Below, one piece after another: positions 26,631 to 35,451 of a stretch of 36,990 nucleotides of DNA (position 1 is the stretch's first letter; each line of letters opens with the position of its first letter). The stretch comes from Runella sp. (GTDB taxonomy: Bacteria > Bacteroidota > Bacteroidia > Cytophagales > Spirosomataceae): assembly GCA_023254175.1 (NCBI GenBank), contig JALQYJ010000139.1, forward strand, positions 1 to 36,990. Direction: 5' to 3'. Position numbers and translations under genes: made by a program. The notes beneath the pieces were generated by a model, which was not told the origin of the DNA, did no database searches, and was given only the letters and a program-made list of their open reading frames with translations.

Positions 26631-28271
26631 ATGAAGTACCTCAAACTAACTTTAGCGCTTTTAAGCATCAGTACGCTTTGGGCGCAAACCAAACCAACCA
26701 AACCCGCGACGTTAGCACGTCCCAAACTAGTGGTAGGAATTGTCGTAGACCAAATGCGTTACGATTATTGGTTCCGTTATTACGATAAATACAGTGAGGG
26801 TGGCTTTAAACGCCTAATGCGTGAAGGCTTCAATTGCCGCAATCACCACTATCACTATGCCCTCACAGTGACAGCGGCGGGTCACGCATCGGTTTATACG
26901 GGTTCGACACCAGCTATCCACGGAATCGTGGGGAATGACTGGTTCGACAAACGCCTCGGTAAAGGTATGTATTGTGTGGCCGATTCAACCGTCCAGCCCG
27001 TCGGAACAACCAACGTTCCCGCAGGCAAAATGTCCCCAAAAAATATGTTGGTAAGCACTATTACCGACCAATTGCGCATCGGCACCAACTACCAAAACAA
27101 GACCATCGGTATTGCCATCAAAGACCGTGGCGCCATTTTACCCGCAGGGCACACTGCCAACGCTGCATATTGGTTTGATAGCAAAACGGGGAACTGGATT
27201 ACGAGTACCTTTTATATGAACGACCTCCCCCAGTGGGTCAAAGATTACAATGCTAAAAAACGCCCATCGGAGTTGATGAAGCAAAACTGGACGACGCTGC
27301 TTCCGATTGAGCAATACACCGAAAGTACCGCCGATGACCAACCCTACGAAGCTAAACTTTCTGGCGCAAAAAAATCCGTTTTCCCGTATGACCTGGCAGG
27401 AATCGCAGGAGATGCCTTTGGCGTATTGGCAAGTACCCCACACGGCAACACCATTACCAAAGAAATGGCATTGGAAGCCCTGAAAAGTGAGCAGCTAGGT
27501 AAAGGAAAATCAACCGACTTTTTGGCCGTGAGTTTCTCTACTCCCGACTACGTTGGGCACGGTTTTGGTCCTAACTCAGTGGAAGAAGAAGACATTTATC
27601 TACGCCTCGACCGTGACTTAGCGGAACTTCTCAATGCTTTTGATGCACAAGTTGGAAAAGGTAATTATCTACTCTTCCTATCTGCCGACCACGGAGTAAT
27701 GGACGTAGTTGACCTTTGGAAAACCAACCGTTTGCCTGCGGGACGCTTGAATATCGGGCAAGTAAATACAGCCGTAAAGGCCGTATTGAAAGAAAAATTT
27801 GGTGAAGGCGACTTTATTCGTGCTTCAGAAAACTACCAATTCTACCTCAATCACGACTTATTGAAACAAAAAAACTTGTCAGTCGATGAAATCGTTGAAG
27901 CCATTCGCCCAACGATGCTTGACTTTAATGGCATAGCTGAAGTACTCAATACACATGATTTGAGCAACGCCAACATCAACGATTACTTGCTTACGCTCTA
28001 CAAAAACGGCACCCACGCCAAACGCAGTGGAGATATTCAGATTGTAACCGAGCCAGGTTGGATGTCGAGCACCATTGCTGCCACCCACGGAGCTCCTTAC
28101 AATTACGATACACACATACCCCTTCTTTTCTTTGGATGGGGAATCAAATCAGGCGAAACATTTAGCCGTACGGCCGTTGCTGATACAGCTCCTACTGTTG
28201 CAGCTCTACTCAAATTATTAGAGCCTAGCGGAAATATTGGGCACATCATCGAAGACGTGATGAAGAAATAA
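26631..28271 (+). CDS. pafA: PafA-type alkaline phosphatase
   Basis: The 546-residue protein has a signal peptide (ending TLWAQ) and follows Elizabethkingia PafA nearly block by block: PKLVVGIVVDQMRYDYWFRY, the nucleophile T79 in LTVTAAGHASVYTGS, HGIVGNDWFDK, the KDRGAILPAGH phosphate-binding lysine and arginine, FSTPDYVGHGFGPNS, and LSADHGVMD for the zinc site. PafA is a calcium-independent periplasmic phosphomonoesterase that releases phosphate from organic phosphates even when phosphate is plentiful. The gene is monocistronic; I saw no Pho box. Confidence 0.95.
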   Translation: MKYLKLTLALLSISTLWAQTKPTKPATLARPKLVVGIVVDQMRYDYWFRYYDKYSEGGFKRLMREGFNCRNHHYHYALTVTAAGHASVYTGSTPAIHGIVGNDWFDKRLGKGMYCVADSTVQPVGTTNVPAGKMSPKNMLVSTITDQLRIGTNYQNKTIGIAIKDRGAILPAGHTANAAYWFDSKTGNWITSTFYMNDLPQWVKDYNAKKRPSELMKQNWTTLLPIEQYTESTADDQPYEAKLSGAKKSVFPYDLAGIAGDAFGVLASTPHGNTITKEMALEALKSEQLGKGKSTDFLAVSFSTPDYVGHGFGPNSVEEEDIYLRLDRDLAELLNAFDAQVGKGNYLLFLSADHGVMDVVDLWKTNRLPAGRLNIGQVNTAVKAVLKEKFGEGDFIRASENYQFYLNHDLLKQKNLSVDEIVEAIRPTMLDFNGIAEVLNTHDLSNANINDYLLTLYKNGTHAKRSGDIQIVTEPGWMSSTIAATHGAPYNYDTHIPLLFFGWGIKSGETFSRTAVADTAPTVAALLKLLEPSGNIGHIIEDVMKK

Positions 28272-28349
28272 AAAACGCCTGATTATCAATTATCTTTGAA
28301 ATGTATGGGGGAAGTAGAGGAATTTAGTCGAAGGATATTACGTTAAAAA

Positions 28350-28380
28350 TTTGACAGGAAAAGAAATTTTCTTATCTTTC
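28350..28380 (+). promoter_or_regulatory. Promoter of the TPR protein gene
   Basis: TTTG (28350-28353), 19 bases, then TATCTTTC (28373-28380), seven of eight positions of TTTG / TAnnTTTG. The start of transcription would be near 28387, which favours ATG 28412 over TTG 28391 as start codon. Confidence 0.75.
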
Positions 28381-28411
28381 GACTAAGACATTGACCCCAT
28401 ACGTTCAGGAT

Positions 28412-29818
28412 ATGCAACCAGAATTTGAGGAGAGACAACCCGATTGGCGGGATTCGGTTCAACGATTTGAGGTAATGCTCAAGAACCAAGAACACCAATT
28501 TTTTGATTTAGATACCTACGAACACATCGTAGAACATTACATTGGAGAGGGGAACTGGGAGCGCGCTTTACAAGCCTGTGAGTATGGACTCGAACATTTT
28601 CCGTATTCGTTAGAGCTTTTACTTGATAAAGCTCATTTACTTGCCCAAAAACAACGTTACGAAGAATCGCTCGAATTACTCGAACGTGCTTCTCTTTTTC
28701 ACCCTCACGATTTGGATGTCCTTTTTATGCAAGGGGGTATCTACAACATGATGGGTGAGTACGAACAATCCGTTGAGGTTTACGAAGAAATGCTTCGCTA
28801 CATCGAAGATGGCGATAAAGATGACGTATTATTCCAAATTGGACAAGCCTACCAAAACTCAGGCAAATACGAAGAAGCGATAAAATACTACAAATCGTCG
28901 CTTGAACTCAATCTTGACAATGAAAGTGCGTTGTATGAGCTAGCCTTTTGCCTCGAAATCATGGGGCAATTGGAAGGCAGCATTGACTACTACAACGAAC
29001 TTATCGACCGTGACCCTTATTCGTACAATGCTTGGTATAACTTGGGTATTGTGTATAGCAAATTGGGTCGGTACGAAGAAGCCCTTCATGCCTACGATTA
29101 CGCTACGGTTATAAAAGACGATTTTTCTTCCGCTTATTTCAACATGGCCAATGCCTACATGAATTTAGAGCGGTACGAAGAGGCAAATGCCAATTATTTA
29201 CGAACCCTTCAGTACGAGTCGCCCACTGCTGACTTGCACTGCCATATTGGAGCGAGTTTCGAAAAATTGAAAGATTTTGGGAAAGCGCTAGAAAACTACC
29301 GTGCTGCCCTCCAACTTGATAAAGAGTGGGACGAAGCTTGGTACGGAGTGGCGGTTTGTTTGGCCGTTGAGGATAAATTGGTAGAAGCGCTCAACTGCAT
29401 TCGGAAAGCTATCAAAATCAATGACTTTATTGCCGACTACTGGCTGCTTGTTGCCGATTTAGAATACAAAATTGGCAATGTGTTTACAAGTATTGAAGCC
29501 TTTGAAAAAGCCGCCGATTTAGATCCTGAATTTGAAGATATTTGGCTAAAATGGTCACTCATTATGTTTGACCAAGGAGACTTCAAACAAGCTTACGAAA
29601 TCATTCAAGAAGGATTGGATACTATTCCCGACAGTCCAGCACTGTATTACCGAGGAGTCGCCTATTTATTACACGCTGGAGAATACAAAGAAGCCCTTGT
29701 TCATCTTGAAATTGCCCTTGCTCTCGATTACGATGCCCATGAGCAATTGTACGTTTTCTTCCCCGAACTCGAAAAGCAAAAAGCGTTATTCAAGCTTATT
29801 GAACAGCATCGCAAATAA
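28412..29818 (+). CDS. Tetratricopeptide repeat protein
   Basis: A 468-residue protein made almost wholly of TPR units of about 34 residues, e.g. AWYNLGIVYSKLGRYEEALH and AYFNMANAYMNLERYEEANA. There are roughly ten to twelve repeats between residue 35 and the end. It has no signal peptide, so it is probably a cytoplasmic scaffold for protein contacts; the partner is unknown. The protein is acidic, rich in Glu, Asp and Tyr. ATG 28412 is chosen over TTG 28391 because of the promoter position. It ends four bases before a palindromic element. Confidence 0.92.
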   Translation: MQPEFEERQPDWRDSVQRFEVMLKNQEHQFFDLDTYEHIVEHYIGEGNWERALQACEYGLEHFPYSLELLLDKAHLLAQKQRYEESLELLERASLFHPHDLDVLFMQGGIYNMMGEYEQSVEVYEEMLRYIEDGDKDDVLFQIGQAYQNSGKYEEAIKYYKSSLELNLDNESALYELAFCLEIMGQLEGSIDYYNELIDRDPYSYNAWYNLGIVYSKLGRYEEALHAYDYATVIKDDFSSAYFNMANAYMNLERYEEANANYLRTLQYESPTADLHCHIGASFEKLKDFGKALENYRAALQLDKEWDEAWYGVAVCLAVEDKLVEALNCIRKAIKINDFIADYWLLVADLEYKIGNVFTSIEAFEKAADLDPEFEDIWLKWSLIMFDQGDFKQAYEIIQEGLDTIPDSPALYYRGVAYLLHAGEYKEALVHLEIALALDYDAHEQLYVFFPELEKQKALFKLIEQHRK

Positions 29819-29821
29819 TTC

Positions 29822-29894
29822 TTTGTCACTCCGACGATAGAAGGAGTCTATACTCGATTGGGATGTAGGCTCTTCCTGTTGTCGGAGTGACAAA
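29822..29894. repeat. 73-bp palindromic element between convergent genes
   Basis: The 14-base ends TTTGTCACTCCGAC (29822-29835) and GTCGGAGTGACAAA (29881-29894) are perfect inverted repeats. Inner parts, AGAAGGAG and CTCTTCCT, continue the symmetry loosely. It looks like a dispersed MITE/REP-type repeat and could work as a two-way terminator between the TPR and GH13 genes. No second copy is in the window. Confidence 0.8.
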
Positions 29895-29899
29895 CAAAT

Positions 29900-31786
29900 T
29901 TACTTCAACTCCAATACCAACGTTGTCATTGCTGGAATTTTGAGGCTACCCAGTGAATTTATTTTCTCTTCTGTCAATACGTTAGTTGCCGATGTAGTTC
30001 CCTTCATTCGTTCCTCAAAACGTGCCGTTGTCAGATCGGTATCTTTCGCATTAGAGTTCATAATCACCATGATTGTTTTGGCACTGTCATGTCTGAAATA
30101 AACATATACTCCGTCTTGTGGTAGGTACTGCGTAAACTTCCCACTGTGGAGTGTAGACGTATTTTTACGGTAATTGGCCAATTTTTTCACCAAATCAAAG
30201 GCTTCATTTTCTTTGGCAGTGCGTCCTGCGGCGGTAAATTTGTTTTGTTTATCGCCTTTCCAGCCTCCCATAAAATCTTGACGAACTTCGGCATCGGTAG
30301 GGTTTTTGGTATTTTTCATCAACACCTCTGTGCCATAATACAAATGAGGAACCCCTCGCGTCGTCAATAGCCACGTTATACCCATTTTATATTTGGCAAA
30401 ATCTTCCCCAATCACCGACAGAAAACGATCAGTGTCGTGGTTATCCAAAAACGTTACCATTTTAGAGGGGTTCTTATAGAAATAATCTTGCGCCAATGTA
30501 CTATAAAGACGGTTCACGCCTCCATCCCAGCTCCATGGCTGAGTTAAGGCGTCGTTGATGGCCGAATAGCTAGGAAAATCACAGCTACCAGGTAGGTTAC
30601 ACTGGAAAGGATAATTGACGTTATTGCTCACAAAATAATTCATAAAAGCAGGGTTCGTTACAAACGTTTCCCCAAAAATGAGCATATCGGGGTATTCGTC
30701 TAACAACGCTTTGTTACAACGATTCATAAATTCCATGTCGTTGTATTTGTAAGTATCAATGCGCCATCCATCTACTCCAAACTCCTCCGTTGACCATAAC
30801 GCATGTTGAATCATATAAGTAGCGAAGTGTGGATTTCGGGCATTTATATCGGGCAAAAAGGGCATAAACCAGCCATCAATCAGCAAACGACGGTCAGATT
30901 CTACACCATTAGGATCAAGCATTGATTGCTCTTTATGGCTACTCCCAGTGTAAGAAGGCCACCTATTGAACCAATCCTTGGTAGGTGGGTCCAAAAACAT
31001 CCAATGATCTTCCGATACATGGTTATAAACAGCATCCTGAACCAGCTTCATTCCACGTTGATGAAGCGCCGCCGACAGTTTTTTATAGCCATCGTTTCCA
31101 CCCAAACGGCGGTCAACTTTATAATGGTCGCTAAAATGATACCCGTGGTAAGCCGCTTGCATATTGCCATGAAGCTCCTTTTTCAAGCCTGTATTGTTCT
31201 CAATAACGGGGGTATTCCACAGAGTTGTTACCCCAAACTCCTCCAAGTAATCTAAATGGTTGATAATTCCCTGAAAATCTCCCCCGTGACGTAAATAAGG
31301 CACATTTTTATCCGCTTGCGTGTCCAGCATATCCGAAAACTTATCGTTCGATTCGTCTCCGTTGGCAAAGCGGTCGGGCATCACCAGATAAATAAAATCG
31401 GCGGTGGTGATATTGTTGGGTTTATGCTTTCTAATCGCCAATGGAAAAGGCTGGGTGTTTTTGAATTTGCCGTTACTAAACACCAATTTAACGACTCCAG
31501 GTTTAGTAGTTTTAGCAATGACCAAATCAACGAGAAGGTAGTTTGGATTTTCTAGCTTTTGCGTTTTTTTTATTTGAACCCCTGGGTAAGAAAGACTCAC
31601 TTTGGCGGTGCTGATGTTTTTACCATGCACAAGAAGCTGCACGTTAGGGTTTTTCATTCCAATCCACCAATTGGTAGGATGCAAATGCTGAATATCGAGA
31701 TTTTGGGCAAATGAATTTACAGCAAGCACGCCTACCCATAAGGCAAGGAAAAAGGTTTTTAATACGTTTATCATAGGTTTAATCAT
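29900..31786 (-). CDS. Exported GH13 alpha-amylase-family enzyme, neopullulanase-like
   Basis: From ATG 31786 the protein has 628 residues with a signal peptide (VLKTFFLALWVGVLAVNSFAQ); the frame to 31852 would add 22 residues ahead of it and is rejected. An N-terminal beta-sandwich of cyclomaltodextrinase type (NWWIGMKNPNVQLLVHG) precedes the TIM barrel. The catalytic residues are D344 (GWRIDTY), E373 (FGETF) and D451 (LDNHD), with DAVYNH as motif I. It resembles SusA and other Bacteroidota neopullulanases that degrade alpha-1,4-glucans in the periplasm. No SusC/SusD pair sits beside it; the susD-like end at the right edge is 4.6 kb away. Confidence 0.92.
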   Translation of the reverse strand: MIKPMINVLKTFFLALWVGVLAVNSFAQNLDIQHLHPTNWWIGMKNPNVQLLVHGKNISTAKVSLSYPGVQIKKTQKLENPNYLLVDLVIAKTTKPGVVKLVFSNGKFKNTQPFPLAIRKHKPNNITTADFIYLVMPDRFANGDESNDKFSDMLDTQADKNVPYLRHGGDFQGIINHLDYLEEFGVTTLWNTPVIENNTGLKKELHGNMQAAYHGYHFSDHYKVDRRLGGNDGYKKLSAALHQRGMKLVQDAVYNHVSEDHWMFLDPPTKDWFNRWPSYTGSSHKEQSMLDPNGVESDRRLLIDGWFMPFLPDINARNPHFATYMIQHALWSTEEFGVDGWRIDTYKYNDMEFMNRCNKALLDEYPDMLIFGETFVTNPAFMNYFVSNNVNYPFQCNLPGSCDFPSYSAINDALTQPWSWDGGVNRLYSTLAQDYFYKNPSKMVTFLDNHDTDRFLSVIGEDFAKYKMGITWLLTTRGVPHLYYGTEVLMKNTKNPTDAEVRQDFMGGWKGDKQNKFTAAGRTAKENEAFDLVKKLANYRKNTSTLHSGKFTQYLPQDGVYVYFRHDSAKTIMVIMNSNAKDTDLTTARFEERMKGTTSATNVLTEEKINSLGSLKIPAMTTLVLELK

Positions 31787-31871
31787 CAATGGTACTTGAG
31801 GCCGAAGATAAAGAAAACTTTTTAGATTATCTTTGGCCGTTTTAGGTACCACCCTTAGTCTCGATTACACA

Positions 31872-32733
31872 ATGCCTTTTTTCAAAAAAAATTGGTTTTT
31901 ACTGACATTACTTCCCGTTTTTTCGCTCAGTTAGGTACTTTATCGAACTCTTATTAATCTTCCCGTTAGCAACGATATTTATGTCATGAGCCTATTCAAT
32001 CAGCTTAGTGACGTCACCCATTTTGGCGACCAATTCAACGCTTTTTTTATCAATACAACGAGCATCGAATAGTCATCACACGGGGCTTTGGGCATGGTTA
32101 CAATTTCAAATTACGGGTCAAATTGACTTGAGATGGTGGCTAGTAGCTGGGAACTTAAGCCTACTTGGAATTACCTACTTGTTTTACACTAATCTAGCTA
32201 ATTTTCCTCGTTGGTGGAACCTCCCTGTGGCCTTTTTTAAGCGATACGAATATGGCATTACCACTACTACCTCCCAACGGTATTCCATTTACTCGGTCAT
32301 TTCAACGGCCTCTCTTTTTGTTTTTATCTTATCCGAAGCACAGACATTTTCGCATATCAAACGATTTCTATTCCCAACGATTTTCGCTTTCTCCGTTGCC
32401 ATTCACCTGAAGTATGTTACGTTTTGTTTACGAAATCCAGAAGGTAGAAAAGCTGAGCTAACTACAAAAATGGAGAATTATCAACTTACCCACTTGGGAT
32501 ATGACTACTTTGAAATTGCCATTTTGGACAAATTAAGGCGAAACAGCAACTACAATTTGTCCATTTCAGCCCCTATTCATTCTAAAGCCTTTTACGACAA
32601 TTTCAATCAACCTCCCGTCAAAAGTATTAAGTTGAGGGTAAACCAACTTTATCAAACCAGAGATAAGCTCCATTTTACGGGTACTATTCTCGGCACAACC
32701 GAGCACATTGCGGCAATTAATAGAATATTCTAA
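31872..32733 (+). pseudogene. Wreck of a multi-pass membrane protein gene
   Basis: ATG 31872 opens MPFFKKNWFLLTLLPVFSLS, then TAG at 31932. The same frame continues VLYRTLINLPVSNDIYVMSL and ends at TAG 32070. A second frame reads EHRIVITR (32060-32083). The third frame then carries on LWAWLQFQITGQIDLRWWLV and GNLSLLGITYLFY, and stays open to 32733 with further hydrophobic helices and a soluble tail. Three frames, two stops and a shift in a smooth hydrophobic protein show decay. I remember a family of large Cytophagales membrane proteins with an EHRI motif, of unknown role. The remainder after YLFYTN seems shortened. A continuation in 32743-32991 is possible but not certain. Confidence 0.7.
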
Positions 32734-33039
32734 TCGACTCTTATGCTCCAGCAGAGGGATGTTCCACTGGACTGGATAACAAACGTCTTGACACACCCCA
32801 AGAGCCAGCAAGGCTTGATTCCCAATACTGAATTAGAAAACGATTTGGCCAAAACTTCCCTGCCTACTGTTACATTTATTATTTCAAAAAAGCCACTAAT
32901 TGCGCGTTCTTACACGCTCTATTTTTTACTAATGAATGAATCGACTCCTACCCTCCACCCCATCAAAACAAACGTGTCGTTTCGGCTGTAAATGAGGAGT
33001 AGGAATAGAAAATCTTACCTTTCGACACCACATTTTCAC

Positions 33040-33047
33040 TAACTTTG
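33040..33047 (+). promoter_or_regulatory. Likely -7 element TAACTTTG for kdnA
   Basis: TAACTTTG is a perfect TAnnTTTG match, 21 bases before the kdnA ATG. The -33 region 19-21 bases upstream is poor, so this is a partial promoter call. Confidence 0.55.
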
Positions 33048-33068
33048 CATCAAAAAAAGTAAAAAGCT

Positions 33069-34277
33069 ATGCCAGGAACAGAATTATATGGCGCAGAAGA
33101 GCGCAAAGAAATTAACGACGTATTAGAAACAGGAATTTTCTTTCGTTATAACCACGAAGCTCAACGCAACAATATTTGGAAAGCCCGCGAAATGGAAGCG
33201 GAAGTGTGTAAAGTAGTAGGAGCAAAATATGCCCATGCTGTATCAAGTGGCTCAACGGCCATTCAAACCGCCCTTGTTGCCGCAGGAATTGGCACAGGCG
33301 ACGAAGTAATTGTTCCTCCGTTTACTTACATTGCATCAGTAGAAGCGGTTTTGATGATTGGCGCATTGCCCATTTTTGCCGAAATCGACGAAACACTTTG
33401 CCTTTCTGCCGAAGGAATCCGCAAAGCCATCACTCCCAAAACCAAAGCCATTTGTTTGGTGCATATGTGTGGTCAAATGGCTGACATGGACGCAATCATG
33501 GAAGTAGTTAAAGAACATAATCTCATTTTGGTAGAGGACGCTGGGCAAGCAATGGGTGCCCATTACAAAGGAACTTTTACAGGGCTTTGGGGTAAAACGG
33601 GCGCATATTCATACGACTTTTTCAAAATTGCCACTGCAGGTGAAGGGGGCGTATTTGTCACCAACGACGAGCAGGCTTATAAATTTGCGGACAGCTACGC
33701 CGACCACGGCCACGACCACGTAGGAAGCAACCGTGGCATGGAACAGCACCCGATTATTGGGTTCAATTACCGCATTTCGGAGCTTCATGCAGCCGTAGGT
33801 TTAGCCCAAACACGCCGAGTGCCTTATCTTGTAGAAAAAAACAACGAGCATAAGAAGTGGTTGATGAGCCGCCTTGCCAATATACCAGGCGTTTCGTTCG
33901 CACGCATACCCGATACAGAAGGAGATTCTGCCACGTTCTTGAACTTGTTGCTGCCAGATACTGAAAGTGCGCAGGCCGTAGTGGCAGAACTAAACGCTGC
34001 GGGTGTGGGCGGATTTAACTACTGGTTTACCAATATGTACCACTTTATCAATCAATGGGATCACCTCAAAGAATTGCGTACAGCAAGTAAATTGGCCGTT
34101 CAAGTATTGGGCGCTCCTCAAGATTATGTTCACCTTGATTTGCCAAAATCGCAGGAAGTAATTGGACGTTTGATTTCGTTTGGAGTACGTGTTACATGGA
34201 CGCAAACTGAGCTTGAAACCCTTGCTAATAACCTCGAAAAAGCGATTCGTAAAGCAATGGCGGCTTATACCTGCTAA
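33069..34277 (+). CDS. kdnA: 8-amino-3,8-dideoxy-manno-octulosonate transaminase
   Basis: A 402-residue DegT/DnrJ/EryC1 sugar aminotransferase. The PLP lysine is K186 (SYDFFKIATAGEGGVF), D157 lies in LVEDAGQAMGAH, and SSGSTAIQTAL binds the phosphate. By itself it could be any sugar aminotransferase, but the next gene is a clear kdnB homologue, and this pair makes 8-amino-Kdo in Shewanella: KdnB oxidises C8 of Kdo to an aldehyde and KdnA transaminates it. The product replaces Kdo in the lipopolysaccharide core. The two genes are separated by 93 bases and are probably cotranscribed. Confidence 0.88.
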   Translation: MPGTELYGAEERKEINDVLETGIFFRYNHEAQRNNIWKAREMEAEVCKVVGAKYAHAVSSGSTAIQTALVAAGIGTGDEVIVPPFTYIASVEAVLMIGALPIFAEIDETLCLSAEGIRKAITPKTKAICLVHMCGQMADMDAIMEVVKEHNLILVEDAGQAMGAHYKGTFTGLWGKTGAYSYDFFKIATAGEGGVFVTNDEQAYKFADSYADHGHDHVGSNRGMEQHPIIGFNYRISELHAAVGLAQTRRVPYLVEKNNEHKKWLMSRLANIPGVSFARIPDTEGDSATFLNLLLPDTESAQAVVAELNAAGVGGFNYWFTNMYHFINQWDHLKELRTASKLAVQVLGAPQDYVHLDLPKSQEVIGRLISFGVRVTWTQTELETLANNLEKAIRKAMAAYTC

Positions 34278-34370
34278 TGCTCTTTTTCAAAAGTTTTAGT
34301 AAGTCAATCGTAATCTGCACTATTAACGGATAACCATTAACAAATAACTGTGCTTTAGCACTTTAGATTC

Positions 34371-35450
34371 ATGCATAAAAATTTCAAAGGAATCGAAAAA
34401 ACCGTTTTTGGACGGGGAAGTTTCAGTCAATTGGGCGAAATTATCGCCCCATACCGTAGCAAAAACAACGGCTATATGGTATTTATTGTTGACAATTATT
34501 TCAAAGGCAAAGAATTAGAAGGCCGCTTGCCACTTCAACCTGAAGATACCGTCTATTTTATCGACGTTGACCCGCATGAACCCACTACCGAACAAATAGA
34601 TACCCTTCGTGATGAAATCATGGCCACGAAAGGCTTACCTTCTGGCATCATTGGAATTGGCGGTGGTGCCATTATGGACATTGCAAAGTGTGTGTCGTTG
34701 ATGGTCACCAACGAAGGTTCTTCTACGTTATACCAAGGAGTGAATCTCATCAAAAAACCAGGTATCTACCATGTGGGTGTTCCAACTATTTCGGGAACTG
34801 GCGCCGAGGTTTCAATGACCGCCGTGTTGACAGGTCCTGAGAAAAAACTGGGTTTAAAATGCGAATGGACCGTTTTTAACCAAGTAGTTCTTGACCCTGA
34901 ATTAATTGCTACCGTTCCACGCGACTGGTGGTTTTATGTTGGGATGGATACGTACATCCACTGTATCGAGTCAGAAAATGGACAGTTTAATAACGCTTAT
35001 TCGCACGCTTATGCCGAGCAGTCGATGAAACTTTGCCGCGATATTTATTTGGGAGAAAATGCTGGACAAACTGCCGAAAATGACGACAAATTAATGGTTG
35101 CATCATTGATGGGTGGCCTAAGCCTAACTTATTCTGAAGTAGGTATTTGTCACGCCATTAGCTACGGACTTTCAAAAATTTTTGGAATGCGCCACTGTTA
35201 TTCTAACTGCATTGCTTTCAATCATTTAGAAGATTATTATCCAGAGGGTGTGGCTGAATTTAAACAAATGGTGGCTCAACATAACATTACGCTTCCACAA
35301 GGGTTATCAAAAGGCTGGACCGACGAGCAAATTACGGCAATGGCTCATGTTTCGTACAAGCTCGATCACATGTGGAATCATGCAGTAGGGTACGACTGGA
35401 AAGAAAAAGTAACAATTACCGACATCGAAGCCATTTTTAGAAGATTGTAA
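34371..35450 (+). CDS. kdnB: Kdo 8-oxidase, iron-type alcohol dehydrogenase family
   Basis: A 359-residue group III metal-dependent alcohol dehydrogenase, very similar in order of motifs to Shewanella KdnB (about 355 residues): TVFGRGSFSQLGEI, the nucleotide-binding GGGAIMD (98-103), SGTGAEVSMTAVLTGP, the metal ligands starting with D193 and H197 in GMDTYIHCIES, then GICHAISYGL and HNITLPQG. It oxidises the C8 hydroxyl of Kdo to the aldehyde used by KdnA. Its stop codon is one base before the TTG start of rsgA, suggesting translational coupling. Confidence 0.9.
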   Translation: MHKNFKGIEKTVFGRGSFSQLGEIIAPYRSKNNGYMVFIVDNYFKGKELEGRLPLQPEDTVYFIDVDPHEPTTEQIDTLRDEIMATKGLPSGIIGIGGGAIMDIAKCVSLMVTNEGSSTLYQGVNLIKKPGIYHVGVPTISGTGAEVSMTAVLTGPEKKLGLKCEWTVFNQVVLDPELIATVPRDWWFYVGMDTYIHCIESENGQFNNAYSHAYAEQSMKLCRDIYLGENAGQTAENDDKLMVASLMGGLSLTYSEVGICHAISYGLSKIFGMRHCYSNCIAFNHLEDYYPEGVAEFKQMVAQHNITLPQGLSKGWTDEQITAMAHVSYKLDHMWNHAVGYDWKEKVTITDIEAIFRRL

Positions 35451-35451
35451 T

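Noticed and set aside
32743-32991. 82-codon frame after the membrane pseudogene
   Set aside because: May be a further fragment of that gene but has no readable motif; not called separately.
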